A stretch of 5,654 nucleotides of DNA, taken from positions 1-5,654 of the forward strand of contig URFI01000141.1 in the NCBI GenBank assembly GCA_900547085.1, written 5' to 3'. Both the position numbers and the translations under genes were made by a program. The stretch comes from an uncultured Prevotella sp. (lineage in GTDB: Bacteria; Bacteroidota; Bacteroidia; Bacteroidales; Bacteroidaceae). Under the pieces are notes generated by a model. The model was not told the origin of the DNA. It worked only from the letters and a program-made list of their open reading frames with translations, and did not search any database. The stretch's first letter is position 1, and every line of letters begins with the position of its first letter. Of this stretch, positions 1-5,654 are shown in pieces.

Positions 1-575
1 AAAACACCAAGAACACATACGTCTACCTCAAAGCCACTGAAGGCGGTGACAGAATAGACCCTACCTACCAAATCAACATCGAGTTGGCGCATCGCTATGG
101 CCTGAAAGTGGGTTCGTACCACTTTTTCAGACCTAAGACCAACTTGACACTCCAACTGCAGAACTTCATGACACAGTGCCGACCTGGTGACCAAGACCTC
201 ATTCCCATGATTGACGTAGAAACACGTAGCGGCTTGTCAACAGAAGCTTTTTGTGACTCTTTACACAAATTCCTGCGCATGGTAGAAGAAGCTTATCAAC
301 AAAAACCACTCATCTACACAGGTGCCAACTTCTATGACCACAACCTGCAGGGACAACTGGACAGTTATCAAATCATGATAGCGCAGTATACCGACCGAGA
401 ACCGGTATTGGCAGACGGGCGAGACATCACCATGTGGCAATACACGGGTAAAGGTAGAATCAACGGAATCAACACCTTCGTTGATAAAAGTAGAATGATG
501 GGAAGGCACGGACTCAGAGAAATCAGATTCCGACGAAATGCCACGAACACGAGAAAGTATACATGGATACATTAA
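1..575 (+). CDS. GH25 family lysozyme (N-acetylmuramidase), 5' end outside window
   Basis: The visible 190 residues (reading frame begins at base 3) are the C-terminal part of a glycoside hydrolase family 25 enzyme, which cleaves the beta-1,4 bond between N-acetylmuramic acid and N-acetylglucosamine in peptidoglycan. Family signatures appear in order: YLKATEG (fragment residues 8-14), the VGSYHFFRP strand (36-44), the catalytic DVE (D71 and E73, bases 213-221), LIYTG, and the terminal WQYTGKGRINGI...VDKS block (145-163). The N-terminal barrel strands, with the first conserved Asp and any signal peptide, lie upstream of base 1. The protein ends in a basic tail rich in Arg with no extra domain. 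The zinc-ribbon gene starts 25 bases after the stop, so the two may be cotranscribed. Family assignment is firm; export and exact substrate are inferred from the family. Confidence 0.93.
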   Translation, partial: NTKNTYVYLKATEGGDRIDPTYQINIELAHRYGLKVGSYHFFRPKTNLTLQLQNFMTQCRPGDQDLIPMIDVETRSGLSTEAFCDSLHKFLRMVEEAYQQKPLIYTGANFYDHNLQGQLDSYQIMIAQYTDREPVLADGRDITMWQYTGKGRINGINTFVDKSRMMGRHGLREIRFRRNATNTRKYTWIH

Positions 576-600
576 CAAACATATACTACACTTTGACAAT

Positions 601-1749
601 ATGGCGATAATTAGATGTCCGGAGTGCGGCCACCAAATCAGTGACCGAGCACCCGTTTGTCCCTCTTGCGGGGTAGAAATTGCTGATAGAGTGACCCGTT
701 GCACGCAATGTGGGGAAGTTTATTTTAATGATTTGCACGAATGTCCAAACTGCCACCATGCCAATATGAACTATCGTGATGATACATCTCCGGTTCATGA
801 ACAGGCTATAGAGCTGAAAGAAGAGCCTACAACCATGGCGGACACAACGCCTCCGGCGCCCAACGGAGACATGCAACGTCCCAAGAAGAAACACACCACT
901 TTAATAATAGCTTTCATCATAGCCGTCATTGCATGTGGAGTGGGCTATTATTTCTATCACAATGCACAAATGAAAGAAGAGCTGGAGGCTTACGAGTTTG
1001 CCGCCAAGAGCGAAGACCCCATCGTGCTTCAGAACTATCTTGACCGCTTTAAAGACGCACCCATGGCACACAGAGACTCCATACACGTTCGCTTGACGGC
1101 CATCCAGCAAATGGATAGCGAATGGACCGATGCTTGGGTGAGCAACTCAAAAACAGCTCTGGAAGATTATCTTGACAAGCATCCCGACTCTGAACACCGT
1201 GCAGAAGCCATGCGCAAGATTGACTCGTTGGACTGGGTGGCAGCCAGCTCGGCCAACAGTGTGGACGCATATCAGTTTTACTTGGAAGACCATCCCAACG
1301 GTGCGTATGTAGATGATGCTAAAGATGGCATCAAAACAATCAACGCACAGACGGTTCAACCAGAGGAAAGGGCCATGTTAAGCTCGCTGTTTAAACAGTT
1401 CTTTCAGAGTATCAACGCAAAAGACGAGGATGGTTTGACCAGCACGGTCAGTCCTGTCATCAGTTCTTTCCTGGGTAAAGTGGATGCGAATAAAAATGAT
1501 GTCATCACCTTTTTGCATAAACTATACAACCAGGAGGTGGCCAGCATGTCATGGCATCTGCTCAATGATTACAAGATTGACAAGAAAGAAATCGGTGACG
1601 AACAATACGAATACACCGTGAATTTCTCTGCAGACCAAGATGTTGACAAGTTGGATGATACACAGCAAACCATGCATTATCGCATCAAAGCCAAGGTAAA
1701 TCCTGACGGGAAAATCGCAGAGTTCAACATGACTCGCATCATTCAGTAG
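601..1749 (+). CDS. Zinc-ribbon, single-pass membrane protein with helical repeats and a C-terminal NTF2/SnoaL-like domain
   Basis: With the start at 601 the protein has 382 residues. Two zinc ribbons open it: CPEC/CPSC (C6, C9, C20, C23) and CTQC/CPNC (C34, C37, C48, C51). A Pro/Glu-rich linker follows, then KKK at 95-97 and a membrane helix at about 101-119. The positive charges before the helix suggest that the ribbons are cytosolic and the rest periplasmic. Residues about 130-250 hold three related helical units with the core YLDRF (146), YLDKH (190) and YLEDH (227), the latter two followed by P-D/N, resembling TPR-like repeats. The last 120 residues (FKQFFQSINAKDEDGL...) look like an NTF2/SnoaL-like fold, which is a tentative call. 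An in-frame ATG at 538 would overlap the lysozyme gene and put 21 unrelated residues before the ribbon, so I prefer 601. There is no clear Shine-Dalgarno site. The function is unknown. Confidence 0.85.
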   Translation: MAIIRCPECGHQISDRAPVCPSCGVEIADRVTRCTQCGEVYFNDLHECPNCHHANMNYRDDTSPVHEQAIELKEEPTTMADTTPPAPNGDMQRPKKKHTTLIIAFIIAVIACGVGYYFYHNAQMKEELEAYEFAAKSEDPIVLQNYLDRFKDAPMAHRDSIHVRLTAIQQMDSEWTDAWVSNSKTALEDYLDKHPDSEHRAEAMRKIDSLDWVAASSANSVDAYQFYLEDHPNGAYVDDAKDGIKTINAQTVQPEERAMLSSLFKQFFQSINAKDEDGLTSTVSPVISSFLGKVDANKNDVITFLHKLYNQEVASMSWHLLNDYKIDKKEIGDEQYEYTVNFSADQDVDKLDDTQQTMHYRIKAKVNPDGKIAEFNMTRIIQ

Positions 1750-1783
1750 TGTTCCGAAAGACAATTCAATTGATCTGAAAAAT

Positions 1784-1825
1784 AAAACCATTGAGCTTGG
1801 TTCACCCTACTGGCTCAATGGTTTT
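1784..1825. terminator. Bidirectional intrinsic terminator
   Basis: A perfect 13-base inverted repeat, AAAACCATTGAGC (1784-1796) and GCTCAATGGTTTT (1813-1825), encloses a 16-base loop. A T run follows on the plus strand (1822-1826), and an A-rich run (1778-1787) gives a T run when read on the minus strand. It lies between the stops of two convergent genes (1749 and 1864), so it can end both transcripts. Confidence 0.85.
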
Positions 1826-1863
1826 TCGTATTTATTGTTGTCAGCCGTGCAAACTGACTTGTC

Positions 1864-2781
1864 CTAATATACTCTCACAACGTCACCGACGTGGATGGTA
1901 TGGTCTGGAGTAAAATCATTCAACTTATATAAACTGGACAGGCGCATACCATAAATCTGTGCAATGATATACAGACTCTCTCCGTTCTTGACAACATGCG
2001 GACGATTCTTGAAAGCCTTCGGTGCTCTTTTCCGCTTTTTCTTCAGGAAAATGATTTCGCCTTCTGTCAAAGCATCATCTTTATCTCGTTCGTTGTACTT
2101 AGCTATCTTTTTGTACGACACGCCTATCTCCTCGCCTATCAGCTTGAAAGTATCGCCGCGACGAGCCCGGATATAATAATTTTTGTTGAAGATTGCGATG
2201 GGATGCAAAGGCTTTGCCTGGTTAACTACTGTTTGATTGCCTGAATATTCAACCATGGCATGATCGTACGATCTGGCATTATCGTAGACATAAAGCTTGT
2301 AAAGCTCTATCAATTCGATGAGTTTATAGGCATATCGCGGGTTGGTTGCATAGCCACAAGCTTTCAAACCATACGCCCATCCACGGTAATCTTGCATGGA
2401 AAGGCTAAACAACTTGCGGTAACGACTGCTGTTCACAAGGAATTTACTATGGTCTTCAAAACTTTGAAGGGGATGATCGTATGCGCGAAAGCATTCGCCC
2501 AAAGCGTCATCATCCTCAGCAATGGTACGACCAGTCCAATCATGACACTTGATTCCGAAATGGTTATTGCCCAGTCGTGCCAATCTACTTCGCCCTGCTC
2601 CACTCTCAAAAACAGCCTGAGCCAAGGTGATACTCGCTGGGATGCGGTATTGAAGCATCTCCCGAATAGCCAAATCTTTGTATTGATTGATGTAGAGTTG
2701 ATAGTTCTGGTTCCATCTCATCTGGGCCCAAGATGCCATAGATGAAATTGAAAAGAGGAATATAATCGCAATTTTATTCAT
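1864..2781 (-). CDS. Secreted glucosaminidase (GH73-type) with two C-terminal LysM domains
   Basis: This 305-residue protein should hydrolyse the N-acetylglucosaminyl bond of peptidoglycan in the periplasm or at the cell surface. Residues 1-19 form a signal peptide (hydrophobic IAIIFLFSISSM, probable cleavage after SWA, before Q20). The catalytic domain covers about 25-165: AQAVFESGAGRSRLA contains the probable catalytic Glu (E59), followed by GNNHFGIKC (71-79) and YGLKACGYATNPRYA (137-151), all typical of the family. Two LysM peptidoglycan-binding domains follow, at about 202-247 (YYIRARRGDTFKLIG...) and 262-305 (HVVKNGESLYIIAQIYG...), separated by a Lys/Arg-rich linker. I chose the ATG at 2781 because it begins the signal peptide directly and lies just downstream of the predicted promoter; an ATG at 2787 and a TTG at 2802 are in frame, but the TTG falls inside the promoter. 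It may serve in cell separation or wall turnover, which is inferred. Confidence 0.92.
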   Translation of the reverse strand: MNKIAIIFLFSISSMASWAQMRWNQNYQLYINQYKDLAIREMLQYRIPASITLAQAVFESGAGRSRLARLGNNHFGIKCHDWTGRTIAEDDDALGECFRAYDHPLQSFEDHSKFLVNSSRYRKLFSLSMQDYRGWAYGLKACGYATNPRYAYKLIELIELYKLYVYDNARSYDHAMVEYSGNQTVVNQAKPLHPIAIFNKNYYIRARRGDTFKLIGEEIGVSYKKIAKYNERDKDDALTEGEIIFLKKKRKRAPKAFKNRPHVVKNGESLYIIAQIYGMRLSSLYKLNDFTPDHTIHVGDVVRVY

Positions 2782-2799
2782 GAACATTAAGATGTTAGA

Positions 2800-2832
2800 C
2801 AAAGTTACATAAATTCATAAAAAAAGCACAAT
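2800..2832 (-). promoter_or_regulatory. Promoter of the glucosaminidase gene (Bacteroidota type)
   Basis: On the minus strand, ATTG (2832-2829) is followed by 21 bases and TAACTTTG (2807-2800). This matches the known Bacteroidota pattern of a -33 TTTG-like box, a spacer of 19-21 bases and a -7 TAnnTTTG box. Transcription would begin near 2794-2796 and give a leader of roughly 13-15 bases before the ATG at 2781. The match is by eye. Confidence 0.7.
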
Positions 2833-2834
2833 GG

Positions 2835-2868
2835 ATTGGTGTACGTTTAATAATTATTAGTAATTTTG
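2835..2868 (+). promoter_or_regulatory. Promoter of the HPPK-like/M64/TPR unit (Bacteroidota type)
   Basis: ATTG (2835-2838), a 22-base spacer and TAATTTTG (2861-2868) fit the Bacteroidota promoter pattern, with the spacer one base longer than usual. The -7 box ends only 5 bases before the ATG at 2874, so transcription should begin at or next to the start codon and the mRNA may be leaderless. The -33 box is a mirror image of that of the divergent promoter, two bases away. Confidence 0.62.
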
Positions 2869-2873
2869 TACAA

Positions 2874-3251
2874 ATGGACAGCAAACAAGTCATCTTGGCA
2901 TTGGGAACAAATGTCAACCAAGAGCGCAACATGAAACAAGTTAGGCAGCTATTGGCTGACACTTGGCCTGACATGAAGTTCACTACACCGAAGTGGACAC
3001 AGCCCATTGGTATGCCATCAGACCTATTTTACAACTGTTTGGCATACACAAAGGTGGAAGAAACCCTTGAAGAACTCACCGAAAAGGTGAAAAACATGGA
3101 ACGGATATGTGGAAACACAGGGGCTGAAAGGTCGCTTAATCGCATCCAAATGGACATCGACATCTTGCTGTATGGCGACAAAAAGCTGCACAAAGACGAC
3201 TGGCAACGCGACTATATACAAGAGTTGATGAACGAAATTGATTTATTTTAA
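2874..3251 (+). CDS. Short HPPK-like protein (6-hydroxymethyl-dihydropterin pyrophosphokinase family)
   Basis: The 125-residue protein resembles HPPK (FolK), which transfers pyrophosphate from ATP to 6-hydroxymethyl-7,8-dihydropterin in folate synthesis. Visible family features are the N-terminal VILALGTN strand and turn (6-13, usually GSN), the TQPIGMPSDLFYNCLAY segment (42-58), a weak version of the Q..IE...GR helix (KNMERICGN, 73-81), and RIQMDIDILLYGD (90-102), whose D94 and D96 match the paired magnesium-binding Asp residues. The protein is about 35 residues shorter than the usual 160. The C-terminal segment with the PH..M..R.FVL.PL signature is missing and replaced by DDWQRDYIQELMNEI. 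Short forms of this kind seem familiar from Bacteroidales, so this is probably a subfamily and not a broken gene. The start is fixed by the first strand. It heads a unit with the M64 gene, 10 bases downstream. Whether it makes folate precursor is uncertain, so I give no gene symbol. Confidence 0.8.
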   Translation: MDSKQVILALGTNVNQERNMKQVRQLLADTWPDMKFTTPKWTQPIGMPSDLFYNCLAYTKVEETLEELTEKVKNMERICGNTGAERSLNRIQMDIDILLYGDKKLHKDDWQRDYIQELMNEIDLF

Positions 3252-3261
3252 GCATTGAACA

Positions 3262-4518
3262 ATGAACATCCAAACCTTCCTAACCCATGTGATCCCGTGT
3301 GTTCTGTGCCTATTCATGTCGGCAAACGTGAACGCGCAGGACTTCAATACGGCATTTTCGGACAGCACACTGCGCATTGATTATATTTTTTCGGGCAATG
3401 CGAACCAGCAACACATTGCCGTCGATCAATTGAATGTCATGCCCAGATGGTACGGAAAAAAACAGCGGTTGGCCGAATTACCCATGGAAGGAAACGGGCA
3501 AATAACCGTCCGCGACCACCACACGAAGCACATACTCTACCGTAATTCGTTTTCTACATTGTTTCAAGAATGGCTTACTTACGATGAAGCCAAGCACACG
3601 AGCAGGGCTTTTGAGAATGTATTTCTCGTTCCGATGCCTAAGGACACCGTTGACATTACGGTGACACTGAATGACAACAGGCGTGAGACGACGACCCAAC
3701 TGACACACACCGTCGCACCAAGTGACATCTTGATCAAACACACTGGAGAACGAAACCGCACTCCATTTGAAACGCTACAAACAGCTCAAGACACCTCCCG
3801 TTGCATCCACATCGCCTTCCTGGCAGAGGGATACCGCACTACCGAAATGGACATCTTCCTGAAAGATGCCACCGAAGCCACCGAGGCGTTGTTTGCGCAT
3901 GAGCCTTTTAAGACTATGAGAAACAGGTTCAACATCATAGCGGTCAAAGCTCCTTCGGCTGAAAGTGGCACCAGCGAGCCTTCTAAAGGCGTGTGGAAGA
4001 ATACCGCCCTGCACTCTCATTTTGACACGTTTTATAGTAATCGTTATCTTACTACATTGCAGTTGAAGGCCGTACACGACTGGCTGGCAGGACTTCCATA
4101 CGAACATATCATCATCTTGGTGAACACCCATCAGTACGGAGGAGGCGGTATTCTCAATTCATACAACTTATCAATGACCCATCATCCGTCGTTCAAACCT
4201 GTTGTCGTACATGAGTTTGGTCACAGCTTTGCTGGACTGGCCGACGAATATGCCTACGATTTTGAGGAAATCCCCATGTATCCGCCTGACGTAGAACCAT
4301 GGGAACAAAACATAACAACCAAGGTTAAGTTTTCTGACAAATGGCAAGACATGATGGAAAAAGTACCTTCTGTGGGACTGATAGAAGGTGCTGGCTACTC
4401 GCTGAAAGGCATTTACCGCGCATCACCCGATTGTAGAATGCGCACAAATGACACACCCGAGTTCTGTCCTGTGTGTCAACGAGCCATCCAACGCGTCATT
4501 GATTTCTATACAAAATGA
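3262..4518 (+). CDS. Secreted zinc metallopeptidase, family M64 (IgA-peptidase family)
   Basis: The 418-residue protein has a signal peptide (hydrophobic 10-21, likely cleavage after VNA at residue 25, before Q26). An N-terminal beta-rich domain of about residues 26-155 fits the M64 N-terminal domain. The peptidase domain begins around 175 (IHIAFLAEGYRTTEMDIFLKDA) and carries HEFGHSFAGLADEY: H317 and H321 should bind zinc, E318 should be the catalytic base, and D328 or E329 may supply the third ligand. Near the C terminus, CRMR and FCPVC (C391, M393, C402, C405) could form a disulfide or a metal-stabilised turn. The founding family member, from Clostridium ramosum, cleaves immunoglobulin A, but the target of this protein cannot be read from sequence. 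There is no T9SS C-terminal domain or lipobox that I can see, so it may be periplasmic or released. It starts 10 bases after the HPPK-like stop and ends 10 bases before the TPR gene. Confidence 0.93.
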   Translation: MNIQTFLTHVIPCVLCLFMSANVNAQDFNTAFSDSTLRIDYIFSGNANQQHIAVDQLNVMPRWYGKKQRLAELPMEGNGQITVRDHHTKHILYRNSFSTLFQEWLTYDEAKHTSRAFENVFLVPMPKDTVDITVTLNDNRRETTTQLTHTVAPSDILIKHTGERNRTPFETLQTAQDTSRCIHIAFLAEGYRTTEMDIFLKDATEATEALFAHEPFKTMRNRFNIIAVKAPSAESGTSEPSKGVWKNTALHSHFDTFYSNRYLTTLQLKAVHDWLAGLPYEHIIILVNTHQYGGGGILNSYNLSMTHHPSFKPVVVHEFGHSFAGLADEYAYDFEEIPMYPPDVEPWEQNITTKVKFSDKWQDMMEKVPSVGLIEGAGYSLKGIYRASPDCRMRTNDTPEFCPVCQRAIQRVIDFYTK

Positions 4519-4521
4519 GGA
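4517..4521 (+). promoter_or_regulatory. Shine-Dalgarno-like site of the TPR gene
   Basis: GAGGA overlaps the M64 stop codon (TGA at 4516-4518) and lies 7 bases before the ATG at 4529. This supports 4529 over the longer in-frame ATG at 4448. It is unusual here because the other genes in the window show no such site; it could be chance. Confidence 0.45.
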
Positions 4522-4528
4522 ACATAAC

Positions 4529-5173
4529 ATGAAGCCGAAGCACTATCTGATGATAGGGTTGGCCACCCTCGTATTATTGTTTGGGCAAATCAACCCAGCA
4601 GATGCCATTCACAACCGTCCCATCAGTGACAAAGACCGACTGAACATGGCGCTGGAATACTTTCAAAGTGAGAAGTATCACGAGGCTCTTTTGCTATTTC
4701 AGAAGCTTGACCAGGAATACCTTCTCAACCAAAGATACAAGGCTTACATCGGCGTGTGCTATTATCATCTATGGAAATACGAGCAGGCATGCCTGTATCT
4801 GGACTCGGTTATGCCGAGTATCACCGTCTTCGCACCTCACGAACAATCAGTCTATTATTATACCAACGCTGAAAGTCACTTTCAATTAAAACAATACCAA
4901 GCAGCCATCCCATGCTATGAAAAGATGCTGAACGTGTGCCATGACAACGAAAAAGCCGATGCCTTCTACCGTCTTGGGTTCTGTTATTTGTTCAAGAAGG
5001 ATTGGGAAAACGCACTTGAGTATTTTGAAAGCGCACGCTCCTACTATCGTCATTACGGGTACAAGCCAGGGTTGAAATACCGTATGGTACAGATTGAAAA
5101 CATGATCAACGGCTGCAAACAACAATTAGGCCAATCAACTGACATCACTTTACCAACCGACAGCACCAAATGA
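4529..5173 (+). CDS. Exported tetratricopeptide repeat (TPR) protein
   Basis: The 214-residue protein starts with a signal peptide (MKPKHYLM, hydrophobic 6-19, probable cleavage after ADA at 26). The rest is a chain of TPR helices: about 38-64 (LNMALEYFQSEKYHEALLLFQKL), 70-96 (YKAYIGVCYYHLWKYEQACLYLDS), 107-136 (SVYYYTNAESHFQLKQYQAAIPCYEKML) and 143-173 (ADAFYRLGFCYLFKKDWENALEYFESA). A polar tail of about 15 residues closes the protein. There is no enzyme domain, so it is probably a periplasmic scaffold or binding partner. I chose 4529 because it opens the signal peptide and has a Shine-Dalgarno-like site; an in-frame ATG at 4448 would overlap the peptidase gene by 71 bases and spoil the signal peptide. 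Its tight spacing after the M64 gene suggests cotranscription and perhaps partnership with the peptidase, which is inference. Confidence 0.87.
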   Translation: MKPKHYLMIGLATLVLLFGQINPADAIHNRPISDKDRLNMALEYFQSEKYHEALLLFQKLDQEYLLNQRYKAYIGVCYYHLWKYEQACLYLDSVMPSITVFAPHEQSVYYYTNAESHFQLKQYQAAIPCYEKMLNVCHDNEKADAFYRLGFCYLFKKDWENALEYFESARSYYRHYGYKPGLKYRMVQIENMINGCKQQLGQSTDITLPTDSTK

Positions 5174-5211
5174 AGCATGGCACAAGCGGCAAGAAAAAAT
5201 AGCTTGTCATC

Positions 5212-5242
5212 TTTCTGCACTTACATCTTTTTCGTAAATTTG
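5212..5242 (+). promoter_or_regulatory. Promoter of xpt (Bacteroidota type)
   Basis: TAAATTTG (5235-5242) is an exact match to the -7 consensus TAnnTTTG. A weak -33 candidate, TTTC at 5212-5215, lies 19 bases upstream. Transcription would begin near 5246-5248, giving a leader of about 21 bases. The 95-base gap before the gene holds this promoter, the palindrome and a weak hairpin. Confidence 0.62.
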
Positions 5243-5244
5243 CA

Positions 5245-5264
5245 TGCATTATTTAAATAATGCA
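5245..5264. repeat. Perfect 20-base palindrome at the xpt transcription start (candidate operator)
   Basis: The two halves TGCATTATTT and AAATAATGCA are exact reverse complements with no spacer. A second, overlapping dyad pairs TTTGCAT (5239-5245) with ATGCAAA (5260-5266), and its left arm includes the last four bases of the -7 box. The position over the predicted transcription start suits a repressor site; a hairpin in the mRNA leader is the alternative. No regulator is identified. Confidence 0.6.
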
Positions 5265-5268
5265 AAAG

Positions 5269-5654
5269 ATGAAGACATTAATAGACCGCATTCTAAAAGA
5301 TGGCAAATGCTATCCTGGTGGCATATTGAAAGTAGATAAATTTATCAACCACCAGATGGATCCCAACCTCATGAAAGCCATCGCCATCGAATTCATCAAG
5401 CGTTACGCCTCAACGGAAATCAACAAAATCTTGACCATCGAAGCCTCGGGCATTGCTCCCGCCATCGTTATGGGGTTACTTTTGGACCTTCCGGTGGTAT
5501 TTGCCAAGAAGAAAAAACCGTCAACGATGGACAACATCCTGTCCACCACGGTCTTCTCATTCACCAAACAGCGCGAATACAACGTCGTTATCAGCAAGGA
5601 TTATCTGACACCCAACGACAAGGTGGTTTTCATTGACGACTTCCTGGCCTATGG
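5269..5654 (+). CDS. xpt: Xanthine phosphoribosyltransferase, 3' end outside window
   Basis: The 128 complete codons encode the first two thirds of a roughly 190-residue type I phosphoribosyltransferase, which converts xanthine and PRPP into XMP in cytosolic purine salvage. The Xpt-specific blocks are clear: [16 protein letters not shown] (20-35), [16 protein letters not shown] (55-70), [14 protein letters not shown] (74-87), [14 protein letters not shown] (96-109) and the PRPP-binding loop [11 protein letters not shown] at the very end (D123 and D124 conserved; the family more often has ANG than AYG). I chose the ATG at 5269, which gives the typical [12 protein letters not shown] start. An in-frame ATG at 5260 adds three residues and lies inside the palindrome, so it is possible but less likely. 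The gene has its own promoter and is probably not part of the preceding unit. Regulation by purines through the palindrome is a guess. Confidence 0.95.
   Translation, partial: MKTLIDRILKDGKCYPGGILKVDKFINHQMDPNLMKAIAIEFIKRYASTEINKILTIEASGIAPAIVMGLLLDLPVVFAKKKKPSTMDNILSTTVFSFTKQREYNVVISKDYLTPNDKVVFIDDFLAY

Noticed and set aside
586..595. TA-CAC-TTTG before the ATG at 601 as a promoter
   Set aside because: It has three bases in place of two between TA and TTTG, so it does not fit the -7 consensus, and the short gap to the lysozyme gene makes cotranscription as likely.
538..600. Extended N terminus for the zinc-ribbon protein from the ATG at 538
   Set aside because: It would overlap the lysozyme gene by 38 bases and add 21 residues with no resemblance to a zinc ribbon; such ribbons usually start within a few residues of the N terminus.
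261..704. A 147-codon open frame on the minus strand across the lysozyme/zinc-ribbon junction
   Set aside because: It is antisense to two well-supported genes and its protein has no recognisable family features.
2260..2745. A 161-codon open frame on the plus strand inside the glucosaminidase gene
   Set aside because: It lies antisense to a gene with clear catalytic motifs, has no recognisable domain and no promoter; it is a shadow of the minus-strand gene.
5182..5207. Hairpin ACAAGC (5182-5187) / GCTTGT (5202-5207) as a terminator after the TPR gene
   Set aside because: The stem has only 6 base pairs, a 14-base loop and a mixed T/C tail, so it is too weak to call.
5174..5268. Purine riboswitch upstream of xpt
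   Set aside because: The predicted leader is about 21 bases, far too short for a purine aptamer, and I see no three-way junction in the 95-base gap.

Overview
The window looks like chromosomal DNA of a Bacteroidota species, most likely a Prevotella-type member of the Bacteroidales. The basis is protein family content (short HPPK-like protein, M64 peptidase, LysM glucosaminidase, zinc-ribbon membrane protein), near absence of Shine-Dalgarno sites, and three promoters that fit the Bacteroidota -7 consensus TAnnTTTG. No phage, IS element, CRISPR array, tRNA or rRNA was seen. The genus is an inference from recognised sequence style, not from a search.

Layout. Positions 1-575 hold the C-terminal part of a GH25 lysozyme. 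It is followed 25 bases later by a zinc-ribbon protein with one membrane helix (601-1749, +). A strong hairpin at 1784-1825 works as a terminator in both directions, because the next gene (1864-2781, -) converges on it. That gene encodes a secreted glucosaminidase with two LysM domains. Between 2782 and 2873 two back-to-back promoters drive the glucosaminidase leftwards and a three-gene unit rightwards. The unit contains a short HPPK-like protein (2874-3251), a secreted M64 zinc peptidase (3262-4518) and a secreted TPR protein (4529-5173), with 10-base gaps between genes. After a 95-base gap with its own promoter and a perfect 20-base palindrome comes the start of xanthine phosphoribosyltransferase (5269-end, cut by the window).

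How the genes relate. Two of the enzymes (GH25 and glucosaminidase) cut peptidoglycan, and four products carry or appear to need export, so much of the window is about the cell envelope and secreted hydrolysis. The HPPK-like gene and xpt are cytosolic metabolic genes (pterin/folate type and purine salvage). I see no sign of an entirely new system. The most interesting points are the mirrored promoter core at 2800-2868 with a probable leaderless transcript, the shortened HPPK-like protein at the head of a peptidase operon, and the palindrome at the xpt transcription start.
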